Assembly: GCA_959596495.1 (NCBI GenBank)
Contig: CAUFXK010000009.1
Coordinates: forward strand, 1-41,894
Reading direction: 5' to 3'
Source: an uncultured Collinsella sp.
GTDB lineage: Bacteria; Actinomycetota; Coriobacteriia; Coriobacteriales; Coriobacteriaceae
DNA length: 41,894 bases
Each line of letters begins with the position of its first letter. Positions within the stretch are counted from its first letter, which is position 1. Both the position numbers and the translations under genes were made by a program. The notes below the pieces were generated by a model, which was not told where the DNA came from, searched no databases, and saw only the letters and a list, made by a program, of their open reading frames with translations. This document shows, one piece after another, positions 1 to 7,721 of the stretch.

Positions 1-20
1 AGCCGTACGCTTGAACTGAG

Positions 21-52
21 AAGGGGGAGGCCACGCGGCCTCCCCCTTTTTT
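21..52 (+). terminator. Intrinsic terminator of an upstream gene
   Basis: A perfect 12-bp GC-rich stem (AAGGGGGAGGCC at 21-32 pairing with 37-48) with a 4-nt loop runs into a T tract. The gene it ends lies left of the window. Confidence 0.9.
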
Positions 53-120
53 GCGATTAATAGAGAGCTGTAATACAAGAACTCGCCTTCGTTTAGCTTG
101 TCTTACTGTTTGGCTGTATT

Positions 121-151
121 TTGAGTCCTTCTTTTGTATTTGCGCGATAAT
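121..151 (+). promoter_or_regulatory. Possible coaE promoter
   Basis: TTGAGT at 121-126 (4 of 6 to the -35 consensus) and GATAAT at 146-151 (5 of 6 to -10), with a rather long 19-bp spacer. It lies between the upstream terminator and the coaE start. This is only a consensus match. Confidence 0.3.
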
Positions 152-179
152 AACTCCCATTGGCGTTAGGGAGGACTTG

Positions 180-821
180 ATGTTTACCGTTTTTGTCTTG
201 GGCAATATTGCTTCGGGTAAGTCGACTGCCTGCCGCTATCTCGAATCTCATGGCGCCATGCTTATCGATCTGGATGAGCTTGCCAAATCGCTGTATGTGC
301 CAGGCTCCGATATCGTCAATGCCCTCGCGGAAGAATTCGGTTGGGACATTCTGGACGGGGAGGGCGGCATTCGCCGCAATGTCCTCGCTGCTCGAGCTTT
401 CGCCTCTCCTGATACAGTTGTGCGGCTCAATGGCATCGTTCATCCGGTTCTCATCGAACAGCTGTCACTGAGGATTCTTGATCCGGTTTGCTGCACGGTT
501 TCGTCCCCCCGTTACCCCTTTGCGGTTGTCGAGGTTTCTGCCCCGACTGGTTTTGAGGATGCTTTTGGCCTGGCTGATGAAATTCTGGTTATCAGCGCTC
601 CTTTAGCAGTTCGTCGCGAGCGTGCCATTCATCGTGGTATGGAGTCTTCTGATTTTGATGCGCGCTCTGCATGCCAACCTGATGAGGCTTCGCTTTGCAA
701 TCTCGCTACGACGGTAATCGATAATGCGGCAGGCGATAACTCGCTCTTTGAACAACTGGACGCATGGCTTGCGCGCCATGGCTTCGGGGATGTAGTGGAT
801 AGGGATGAGGCCGATGCCTAA
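180..821 (+). CDS. coaE: Dephospho-CoA kinase
   Basis: Predicted 213-aa cytoplasmic kinase for the last step of coenzyme A synthesis, ATP-dependent 3'-phosphorylation of dephospho-CoA. The P-loop GNIASGKST is at residues 8-16, followed by the IDLDEL segment and the family pattern RNVLAARAF...LNGIVHP. Length fits the family (about 200 aa). The frame is open from 51, but the ATG at 180 is chosen because AGGGAGG at 168-174 sits 5 nt upstream and the protein then starts directly with the first beta strand before the P-loop. The P-loop reads GNIASGKS rather than the more usual GGIGSGKS. The 3' end overlaps the next gene by 17 nt, suggesting translational coupling. Confidence 0.88.
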   Translation: MFTVFVLGNIASGKSTACRYLESHGAMLIDLDELAKSLYVPGSDIVNALAEEFGWDILDGEGGIRRNVLAARAFASPDTVVRLNGIVHPVLIEQLSLRILDPVCCTVSSPRYPFAVVEVSAPTGFEDAFGLADEILVISAPLAVRRERAIHRGMESSDFDARSACQPDEASLCNLATTVIDNAAGDNSLFEQLDAWLARHGFGDVVDRDEADA

Positions 822-1395
822 GACACGTTTCTTTACGTGGTATCGCGTGGCGCCACTTGCCGTCGTGTTCGTCTTCGGCCTTATTTCGCTCGTCTACTCG
901 TATGCCCCTGCCGCCTTCTTTAAGCCTTTGTATCCAATTGACTACGAGGCGTACGTAAAGCAATCGAGCATTTCGCACAATCTTGATCCGTATCTGGTAT
1001 GTGCTGTCATAAAGTCGGAATCGAATTGGGATCCCGAGGCTGAGTCGAATCAAGGCGCACAGGGATTGATGCAGCTGATGCCCGAGACTGCCCAGGATAT
1101 GATTGCCAAGGATCTTGTCGATGGCAGCGAGTATTCAGCCGGCGACCTTAACGATCCCGCTACGAACATCGAGTTTGGCTGTGCGTATCTTTCGTATCTT
1201 CTGACGTATTTTAACGGATCGACTGACAGTGCCATTGCTGCCTATAACGCCGGCATGGGCAATGTCGACGGATGGGCGCAGCAGAGCACGTCGCTTCATA
1301 ATGCAATCACCTTTCCCGAGACGCAGGCGTATCTGATTCGTGTCAATAATGCCTGGGTTCGCTACAAGACCCTCTATCCCGATTGGTTCGTATAG
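805..1395 (+). CDS. Membrane-anchored lytic transglycosylase (SLT domain)
   Basis: 196-aa protein with an N-terminal hydrophobic anchor (about residues 15-37) and an extracellular Slt70-type goose-lysozyme fold domain. The catalytic glutamate is E72 in IKSESNW; the GLMQLMP motif and the later AYNAGMGNV motif are both present. It should cleave peptidoglycan glycan strands to 1,6-anhydro-muropeptides during wall remodelling. It overlaps coaE by 17 nt. ATG 805 and ATG 814 are both possible starts (GAGG at 807-810 precedes the second very closely). Physiological role (remodelling or secretion) cannot be read from the sequence. Confidence 0.85.
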   Translation: MRPMPKTRFFTWYRVAPLAVVFVFGLISLVYSYAPAAFFKPLYPIDYEAYVKQSSISHNLDPYLVCAVIKSESNWDPEAESNQGAQGLMQLMPETAQDMIAKDLVDGSEYSAGDLNDPATNIEFGCAYLSYLLTYFNGSTDSAIAAYNAGMGNVDGWAQQSTSLHNAITFPETQAYLIRVNNAWVRYKTLYPDWFV

Positions 1396-1421
1396 GACTA
1401 TGCCTGCCGCCTGCGTATACT
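1394..1421 (+). promoter_or_regulatory. Possible uvrB promoter
   Basis: TATACT at 1416-1421 (5 of 6) with a weak -35 AGGACT at 1394-1399 and a 16-bp spacer, in the 51-nt gap before uvrB. No clear LexA box was seen here. Confidence 0.35.
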
Positions 1422-1446
1422 GCAGATATATGAGTTAGGAGTATCC

Positions 1447-3687
1447 ATGGCGGAATTTGAAGTTGAGCGTGTTGGAGGAGAGCTCAAACGTTTTGGCGTT
1501 GAGGGCTCTGAGGTGCCGTTTAAGGTCGTGTCTCCATACGAGCCCGCCGGTTCCCAGCCTAAGGCCATTGAGTCGCTTGTGCAGGGTGTGAGGGACGGAG
1601 ATCGCTATCAGGTTTTGCTGGGCGTGACTGGTTCGGGCAAGACCTTCACGATGGCTAAGACTATTGAGGCCCTGGGGAAGCCGACGCTGGTCATGGCTCC
1701 CAATAAAACGCTTGCCGCTCAGCTCGCGAGCGAGCTCAAGGAATTCTTCCCTAACAACGCCGTGGTCTATTTTGTGTCGTACTACGATTACTATCAGCCC
1801 GAGGCATATGTACCGCAGAGTGATACGTATATCGAGAAAGACTCCTCGATTAACGAAGAGGTCGAGATGCTGCGCCATCAGGCGACGGCATCGCTGCTAT
1901 CTCGACGCGATGTGATCGTCGTCGCATCGGTCTCGTGTATCTATGGCATTGGCTCCCCCGAGGACTATGCGGGTCTGGCTCCAAACGTCGACAAGAAGGT
2001 GCCGCTCGAGCGCGATGACTTTATCCATGCACTTATCGACATCCAATATGATCGCAATGACTATGACCTTGCACGCGGCACGTTCCGCGTGCGCGGCGAT
2101 GTTGTCGACGTGTATCCGCCTTATGCTGAGCATCCGTTGCGGTTTGAGTTCTTTGGCGACGAGGTCGAGCTGATTGCCGAGATCGACGAGGTCACCGGCG
2201 AGATGCTGCGTGAGTACGAGGCCATTCCCGTGTGGCCGGCCTCGCACTACGTGACTGAGAAGCCTAAGGTCAAAGCGGCTCTGAAATCAATCAGCGAAGA
2301 GTGCGAGAAGCGTGTGGCCGAGCTCAAGGCGACTGATAAGCTGCTCGAGGCGCAGCGTCTGCAGCAGCGCACCGACTATGATCTCGAGATGCTCGAGACC
2401 ATGGGTTTCTGTAACGGTATCGAGAACTACTCGCGTCATCTGGACGGCCGAAAACCGGGCGAGCCGCCGTTTACCCTGATCGATTACTTTCCTAAGGATA
2501 TGCTCTGCATCATCGACGAGAGCCATGTAACGGTGCCGCAGATCCGCGGCATGCACGAAGGCGACCGCTCGCGTAAGGTGACGCTGGTGGAGCATGGTTT
2601 TCGTCTGCCTTCGGCACTCGATAACCGCCCGCTTCGTTTCGATGAGTTTGAGGCGAGGATTCCCCAGTTCATCTACGTTTCGGCCACGCCGGGCGACTAT
2701 GAGCTGCGGGTTAGCCAGAACGACGTTGAGCAGATTATTCGTCCGACCGGCCTGCTCGACCCCAAGATCGATGTGCGTCCGGTTCGTGGGCAGATTGACG
2801 ATCTTGAGGACGAGATTCGCGAGCGCGTGGTGCGCAAGGAGCGCGTGCTGGTGACCACGCTCACCAAGCGCATGGCCGAGGACCTGACCGACCATCTGCT
2901 TGATGCCGGCATTAAGGTCAATTACATGCACTCCGACACAGCGACGATGGACCGTGTCGAGATCCTGCGAACGCTGCGCGAGGGAAAGATCGATGTTCTC
3001 GTTGGCATCAACCTGCTCCGCGAGGGTCTAGACCTTCCCGAGGTCTCGCTGGTGGCAATTCTCGACGCTGACAAGGAAGGCTTCTTGCGCAACCGCCGTT
3101 CGTTGATTCAGACGATTGGCCGTGCGGCCCGTAATGCCGACGGCGAGGTCATCATGTATGCAGACGTTGTGACCGATTCGATGAAAGAAGCCATCGAGGA
3201 GACGCAGCGCCGTCGCGAGATTCAGATGGCATATAACGAAGAGCATGGCATTGTGCCCAAGACGGTCCGCAAGGCCATTAACGACATTTCGAGCTTTATT
3301 GCCGAGGCCGAAAAGACTGTGGGCTCGAAGGGACGCTCGAGAGGCGATTCGCTGGGTCACGGTGCGTTCTATACACCCGGCGAAAACGGCGAGGGCGCCG
3401 CGCCGGAGACGGCGGCACCCGAGCAGACGCTTGCCGAGCAGCTAGAAGGGCTACCGCATGACGAGCTCGTGCGGATCGTCGAGACCATGGAGGAAGACAT
3501 GCGTAACGCTTCCGCCGCCATGGACTTTGAGGAGGCGGCGCGTCTGCGCGATGCCGTCGTTCAGATTCGGGCGATGCTTGAGGGCGCATCTGAGGACGAA
3601 ACGATCGAGCGTTTGCGTTCGCAGGCTCGCAAGGGTTCCACGTTCGCATCGGGCAGAAAACGCCAGGGTGCACGGTTTAAGAAATAG
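1447..3687 (+). CDS. uvrB: Excinuclease ABC subunit B
   Basis: 746-aa helicase-like damage-verification subunit of nucleotide excision repair, loaded by UvrA and then recruiting UvrC. The Walker A motif GVTGSGKT is at residues 59-66. The beta-hairpin YYDYYQPEAYVP follows, then the DEAD-like IDESHVT, the C-terminal helicase motifs (LREGLDLPEV, QTIGRAARN) and a C-terminal UVR helix pair (MDFEEAARLRD) that contacts UvrC. Start ATG 1447 has TTAGGAG just upstream. Insertions before the UVR domain (GRSRGDSLGHG and an acidic Ala/Glu linker) make it somewhat longer than the E. coli protein. uvrA and uvrC are also in this window but not adjacent. Confidence 0.97.
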   Translation: MAEFEVERVGGELKRFGVEGSEVPFKVVSPYEPAGSQPKAIESLVQGVRDGDRYQVLLGVTGSGKTFTMAKTIEALGKPTLVMAPNKTLAAQLASELKEFFPNNAVVYFVSYYDYYQPEAYVPQSDTYIEKDSSINEEVEMLRHQATASLLSRRDVIVVASVSCIYGIGSPEDYAGLAPNVDKKVPLERDDFIHALIDIQYDRNDYDLARGTFRVRGDVVDVYPPYAEHPLRFEFFGDEVELIAEIDEVTGEMLREYEAIPVWPASHYVTEKPKVKAALKSISEECEKRVAELKATDKLLEAQRLQQRTDYDLEMLETMGFCNGIENYSRHLDGRKPGEPPFTLIDYFPKDMLCIIDESHVTVPQIRGMHEGDRSRKVTLVEHGFRLPSALDNRPLRFDEFEARIPQFIYVSATPGDYELRVSQNDVEQIIRPTGLLDPKIDVRPVRGQIDDLEDEIRERVVRKERVLVTTLTKRMAEDLTDHLLDAGIKVNYMHSDTATMDRVEILRTLREGKIDVLVGINLLREGLDLPEVSLVAILDADKEGFLRNRRSLIQTIGRAARNADGEVIMYADVVTDSMKEAIEETQRRREIQMAYNEEHGIVPKTVRKAINDISSFIAEAEKTVGSKGRSRGDSLGHGAFYTPGENGEGAAPETAAPEQTLAEQLEGLPHDELVRIVETMEEDMRNASAAMDFEEAARLRDAVVQIRAMLEGASEDETIERLRSQARKGSTFASGRKRQGARFKK

Positions 3688-3690
3688 CGA

Positions 3691-3730
3691 ACAGGCCCCG
3701 AGTTCCCTGTGGAGCTCGGGGCCTGTGTCT
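3691..3730. terminator. Bidirectional terminator between uvrB and a convergent gene
   Basis: A perfect 12-bp stem (ACAGGCCCCGAG at 3691-3702 with 3715-3726) and a 12-nt loop, followed by GTCTTTT on the plus side. It lies 4 nt after the uvrB stop and 23 nt from the stop of the convergent flavoprotein gene, so it probably serves both. Confidence 0.85.
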
Positions 3731-3752
3731 TTTGCGCGCTGGAATTCGTGCG

Positions 3753-5393
3753 CTAGAGGTCTGCGATCAGGGCTTCGGCACAACGGATGCCGTCGGTGGC
3801 CGCGCTCATGATGCCGCCAGCATATCCAGCTCCCTCACCACAAGGGTAGAGGCCCGGGGTCGACACGGCATGGCACGTTCGGTCTCGGGTGACAGTGACA
3901 GGTGAGCTCGAACGAGTCTCCACGCCGGTAAGAACGGCATCGGGACGGTCGTAGCCTCGTAGCTTTTTTCCGAGTAGGGGAAGTCCCAGGCGGAGCGACT
4001 CGACGATATGCTGCGGCAGGGCTTCGTCAATTGCCGTCCAGGTCACACCGAGCGGATAGGTGGGCTTTACCTTTCCGGGCGCCTTGCTGGCGCGTCCTGC
4101 GAGGAAATCTCCGACGAGTTGTGCCGGTGCGTTCCAGTTGGAACCGCCCAGGCGATAGGCGGCCGCCTCGCAGGCACGCTGGAGCTCGATGCCGGCGAGC
4201 GGGTCATCGTTGGGAAGGTCCTCAGGCGTGACGTTAACGAGCAAGGCGGCATTTGCGTTGCGTCCGTCGCGGGCATTGAGGCTAGCGCCGTTGACGCACA
4301 GGTGGCCCTGCTCGGAAGAGGCGGCGACAACCTGTCCGCCGGGGCACATGCAAAACGAGAACACGCTGCGGCCGTTGGGAAGATGGGCGACGAGCTTGTA
4401 GGGGGCTGCTCCGAGGGCAGGATGTCCCGCCAAGGCTCCATATTGGGCTCGGTCGATGTCGCGCTGCGGATGCTCGATGCGAACGCCCATGGCAAAGGTC
4501 TTTTGTGCGAGGGCCACGTTGTGGTCCTTAAGGAGCTCAAAAATATCGCGAGCAGAATGCCCGCAGGCGAGGATGAGGTGCTTTGTCTCGATTGGCTCGC
4601 AAGCGGCGTCTTGGGACGATTGGACATCAATACCGGTAATGGCGCCAGACGCGTCGATGTGAATGTCGACGAGCTTTGTTCGATAACGGACGACACCTCC
4701 GAGCTGCTCGATGCGCTGGGATATAGCGGTGACAACCGTGGGAAGGATGTCGGAGCCAATGTGCGGCTTGGCATCCCACAGAATATCGCGGGGCGCGCCC
4801 GCCTCGACGAAGGTTTCGAGGATAAGGCGATGGGCGGGATTTTTGGTTCCCGTATTGAGCTTGCCGTCCGAGAAGGTCCCCGCGCCGCCTAGGCCAAACT
4901 GGATATTGCTCTCGGGGTCGAGAATGCGCTCCTTTAGAAAGAGATCGATCGCATGCGAGCGGCGAAATGCTGGGTCGCCGCGCTCGATGAGCAAGGGCTT
5001 AAGACCCGCTTCGGCAAGGGTGAGTGCAGCGAAAAGGCCAGCGCATCCGGCGCCGACAACGACAGGGCATTCTTGAGGTGCGTCGGAGACGGGGGAGGGG
5101 AATGAGGGCCCATCGTCCTCTATCGCGCGTACGCGCGAGCGGTCACGCTCGGCGACGCTGTCGACCGCTTCTCGCTCGAGGTGGGGACTAGTCAGCTCAA
5201 CACGAAAGCTCAGGATAAAATGGACGTCTCGTTTTTTGCGAGCGTCGATTGACTTGCGGTGGAGCTCGATGGACTTGATCTCGGAGTCCTTGCAACGTAG
5301 GACGCGCTTGGCGACTCGCTTGCCAACAATGAGGCAGGCATTTTCATCGCCGGCTTCATCGAGCGACGCGTTGACTTGGGTGATTTCGATCAT
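3753..5393 (-). CDS. FAD-dependent dehydrogenase, COG2509 type
   Basis: 546-aa flavoprotein. An N-terminal basic domain of about 110 residues precedes a Rossmann FAD-binding motif (VVGAGCAGLFAALTLAEAGL, glycines at about 114-119). It ends with the second FAD motif YPCGEGAGYAGGIMSAATDG. This layout matches the uncharacterised COG2509 FAD-dependent dehydrogenases, whose substrate is unknown. ATG 5393 is chosen over an upstream in-frame start at 5516 because AAGGAG lies directly before it and the extra N-terminus would run through the hairpin that probably terminates the preceding gene. It is the last gene of a minus-strand flavoprotein/Mrp run. Confidence 0.88.
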   Translation of the reverse strand: MIEITQVNASLDEAGDENACLIVGKRVAKRVLRCKDSEIKSIELHRKSIDARKKRDVHFILSFRVELTSPHLEREAVDSVAERDRSRVRAIEDDGPSFPSPVSDAPQECPVVVGAGCAGLFAALTLAEAGLKPLLIERGDPAFRRSHAIDLFLKERILDPESNIQFGLGGAGTFSDGKLNTGTKNPAHRLILETFVEAGAPRDILWDAKPHIGSDILPTVVTAISQRIEQLGGVVRYRTKLVDIHIDASGAITGIDVQSSQDAACEPIETKHLILACGHSARDIFELLKDHNVALAQKTFAMGVRIEHPQRDIDRAQYGALAGHPALGAAPYKLVAHLPNGRSVFSFCMCPGGQVVAASSEQGHLCVNGASLNARDGRNANAALLVNVTPEDLPNDDPLAGIELQRACEAAAYRLGGSNWNAPAQLVGDFLAGRASKAPGKVKPTYPLGVTWTAIDEALPQHIVESLRLGLPLLGKKLRGYDRPDAVLTGVETRSSSPVTVTRDRTCHAVSTPGLYPCGEGAGYAGGIMSAATDGIRCAEALIADL

Positions 5394-5410
5394 CGAGGTC
5401 TCCTTAGAGG

Positions 5411-5443
5411 CAAGAAAGAGGCCGTCCGGTATCCCAGACGGCC
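5411..5443 (-). terminator. Weak terminator or attenuator between the two flavoprotein genes
   Basis: GGCCGTC at 5420-5426 pairs with GACGGCC at 5437-5443 (7 bp, 10-nt loop). Read on the minus strand it is followed by a T-rich TCTTTCTT. It lies just after the stop of the 5474-6745 gene and before the start of the COG2509 gene. Confidence 0.55.
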
Positions 5444-5473
5444 CGAATGCGTTTTTGATTATAGACTGCGCGG

Positions 5474-6745
5474 CTACAGGCTGCTTGCGGCGCGAATGCC
5501 CGAGAGCCAGGCCCACGCAAGGTTAAAGCCTCCGCAATCGGCGTCGATGTCGAGCGCTTCGCCGCAGATGTAAAGCGGGGCGTCGACAGCGCTGCGCGCG
5601 CGTAGACTGGGTATTGAGATGCTCTCGACAGATACGCCACCACGCGTGACCTGCGCCGAGCGCTCCTCGGCTGTTCCCTCGACGAGCAACTTAAAGTGTT
5701 TGAGGATTGAGACCAGATGGATGACATCGTTGGAGCCTGGATGGCACTGCTCGAACGTCGTGCAGACGACGCGGGAGAGTTGCGGGGCGAGCATGCCGTC
5801 GAGCCAACGGGGATCGCGGGGCGAAAAGCCGCCGAGCAGCTCAACGCGCCGGTTGAGCATATCGAGCAGCTCGTCTTTGGAGAGGTCGGGGAAAACGTCG
5901 AGCAGGATCGTATCGCCGCGCTGGAGACGACGGGAGAGGTTGAAGACAGCGACGCCCGAGATGCCGAAGGCTCGAAACAGTACTTCACCGTCTTCGTGCC
6001 AGAGCTCACTATGGTTACGGGTGAGCGTCAAGCGGGCGCGGACGCGCAGACCATCCAACGTCTTGAGTGCCGCCCGATCGCCAACGACCGTTGCCGATAC
6101 GGGGCAGAGGATGGGGCGCAGCGAGGTGAGGGGGAGGCCAAACGTATCGGCGATACCGGTGGGGTTGCCGCCCGTGGCGATAATTACGGCATGTGCCTGC
6201 AGGGCTTCGTTCTTGCGAGGGACATCGGCGAGTGCCTTCCGAAGCGAGCGGAGCTCCGATTTTCGGTCGTCGTGCTTTTTTGCCTTGAGCGCCCGCGCTG
6301 GACGGTTTATTTGGAGTGCCCAGCCTTCGGGATCTTTGCGCGCCGTGGCAATATTGGCTCCGCAGATTAAGGTGATACCTAGGCGGTCGCAAACGTTGAG
6401 AAGCGCGTCGCGCACCGATTCGGCGCGAAGGGAGCGCGGGTACAGCCGGCCTTCCTCGGAGGTTGTCATGATGCCCAGCGAGGAGAAGAAACCCATAAGC
6501 TCTTGTTCGGGCTGGGTCCTCATGACAGATTCGACGAATGCGGGGTGGTTATACCGCTGAGGATCAATCGATTCGTTGGAGAGGTTGCAACGGCCGTTAC
6601 CGGTCGCAAGGAGCTTAAGGCCGCAGGCGACATCGCACTCAACGATGCAGACGCTTTTGCCAGCACGTGCGGCCGTAATGGCGGCGGCGAGGCCTGAAGC
6701 CCCGCCGCCGATTACCAGGACGTCATAGAAGGCGCTCGTGTTCAC
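5474..6745 (-). CDS. BaiN/HI0933-family FAD-binding oxidoreductase
   Basis: 423-aa flavoprotein of the HI0933/YhiN/BaiN family (often named aminoacetone oxidase family). The N-terminal dinucleotide motif VLVIGGGASGLAAA lies near residues 9-22, followed by GNGRCNLSN, a family signature. The C-terminal FAD motif is LYICGEALDIDADCGGFNLAWAWLSG. BaiN in Clostridium was proposed to act on bile acids, but most members are uncharacterised, so no substrate is assigned. The start is GTG at 6745, directly after the TAA of the Mrp gene (TAAGTG), which implies coupled translation; no closer ATG exists before the FAD motif. Confidence 0.87.
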   Translation of the reverse strand: MNTSAFYDVLVIGGGASGLAAAITAARAGKSVCIVECDVACGLKLLATGNGRCNLSNESIDPQRYNHPAFVESVMRTQPEQELMGFFSSLGIMTTSEEGRLYPRSLRAESVRDALLNVCDRLGITLICGANIATARKDPEGWALQINRPARALKAKKHDDRKSELRSLRKALADVPRKNEALQAHAVIIATGGNPTGIADTFGLPLTSLRPILCPVSATVVGDRAALKTLDGLRVRARLTLTRNHSELWHEDGEVLFRAFGISGVAVFNLSRRLQRGDTILLDVFPDLSKDELLDMLNRRVELLGGFSPRDPRWLDGMLAPQLSRVVCTTFEQCHPGSNDVIHLVSILKHFKLLVEGTAEERSAQVTRGGVSVESISIPSLRARSAVDAPLYICGEALDIDADCGGFNLAWAWLSGIRAASSL

Positions 6746-7576
6746 TTAGGCCTCGTCGGTCTCGTGCGGGGTAATGGCCTCGACGGCAGAGACTGCCTTG
6801 GGCAACATGCCATCGGGCAGCGCGGTCTCGACCTCGCCCTTATCGCAGGCCTCGGCGAGTGACGGATTGATGGGAAGCGTGCCCAAGATGTCGAGGTTAT
6901 AGCGTTCTGCGACCTCGGGGAGCTTGCTCTTGCCAAAGACCTCGATCTTCTTGCCACAGTCGGGGCACTCAATATAGCTCATGTTTTCGACGATGCCCAG
7001 AATGGGGACGTTCATCTTCTCGGCCATGTTGACCGCCTTGGCGACGATCATCGAGACCAGATCCTGCGGGCTCGTGACGATGACGATGCCGTCGACGGGC
7101 AGTGACTGGAAGACGGTGAGAGCGACGTCGCCTGTTCCCGGAGGCATGTCGACCAGCAGGTAGTCGATGGGGCCCCATGAGGTCTCGCTCCAGAACTGCC
7201 TAATGGCGCCTGCGATGACCGGACCGCGCCAAAGGACGGGGTCGGTCTCGTTTTGGAGCAGAAGGTTGGAGCTCATGACCTTGACGCCGTGCTCGGAGAT
7301 TTCAGGCAGCATGAGGTTGCCAAGGGCATGGACGTGGCGTCCGCTCATACCGAACATCTTGGGGATAGAGGGACCGGTGATGTCGGCATCGAGGACGCCG
7401 ACCTTGTGGCCGTGACGGGCAAGCTCGGTGGCGATGGCACCGGTGACAAACGACTTGCCGACACCGCCCTTGCCGGAAAGCACGGCGATGACGCGTTTGA
7501 CCTCGGACAGCGTATTCTCCTCAAATTGCGACGGCGACGTTTGTCCGCCGGCGGCCTGTGCGTGCTCGCAACCCAT
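6746..7576 (-). CDS. Mrp/ApbC/NBP35-family P-loop ATPase (Fe-S carrier type)
   Basis: 276-aa SIMIBI-class ATPase. The deviant Walker A SGKGGVGKS is at residues 34-42, followed by DADITGPSIPKM and LLVDMPPGTGD. A CPDCG pair (ENMSYIECPDCGKK) could hold a bridging Fe-S cluster in a dimer. Proteins of this family carry and insert Fe-S clusters into apoproteins. ATG 7576 is chosen because AAAGGAG precedes it and an upstream in-frame start at 7633 would overlap the likely promoter. It heads a three-gene minus-strand run with two flavoproteins. That neighbourhood is suggestive, but neither flavoprotein shows an obvious Fe-S motif, so no shared pathway is claimed. Confidence 0.9.
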   Translation of the reverse strand: MGCEHAQAAGGQTSPSQFEENTLSEVKRVIAVLSGKGGVGKSFVTGAIATELARHGHKVGVLDADITGPSIPKMFGMSGRHVHALGNLMLPEISEHGVKVMSSNLLLQNETDPVLWRGPVIAGAIRQFWSETSWGPIDYLLVDMPPGTGDVALTVFQSLPVDGIVIVTSPQDLVSMIVAKAVNMAEKMNVPILGIVENMSYIECPDCGKKIEVFGKSKLPEVAERYNLDILGTLPINPSLAEACDKGEVETALPDGMLPKAVSAVEAITPHETDEA

Positions 7577-7631
7577 GTATGACTCCTTTGTATATGTTGG
7601 GGCCGGGGCCCCGTGATGTGACACGAGCGTC

Positions 7632-7661
7632 ATTGTACCCTCGTTTGCGAGCGGGAGTCAT
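7632..7661 (-). promoter_or_regulatory. Probable promoter of the Mrp-flavoprotein run
   Basis: On the minus strand, ATGACT (7661-7656, 4 of 6) and TACAAT (7637-7632, 5 of 6) are separated by 18 bp, about 55 nt upstream of the Mrp start. Confidence 0.45.
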
Positions 7662-7721
7662 TTACGATGCATTTGGGCCGAGCGTGCTTGCAATACGATG
7701 GGTCCAAGCGAATGGGCGGGC

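Noticed and set aside
4008..4892. A 294-codon plus-strand frame inside the COG2509 flavoprotein gene
   Set aside because: The minus strand here encodes a protein with FAD motifs at both ends; the plus frame has no motif and no ribosome site.
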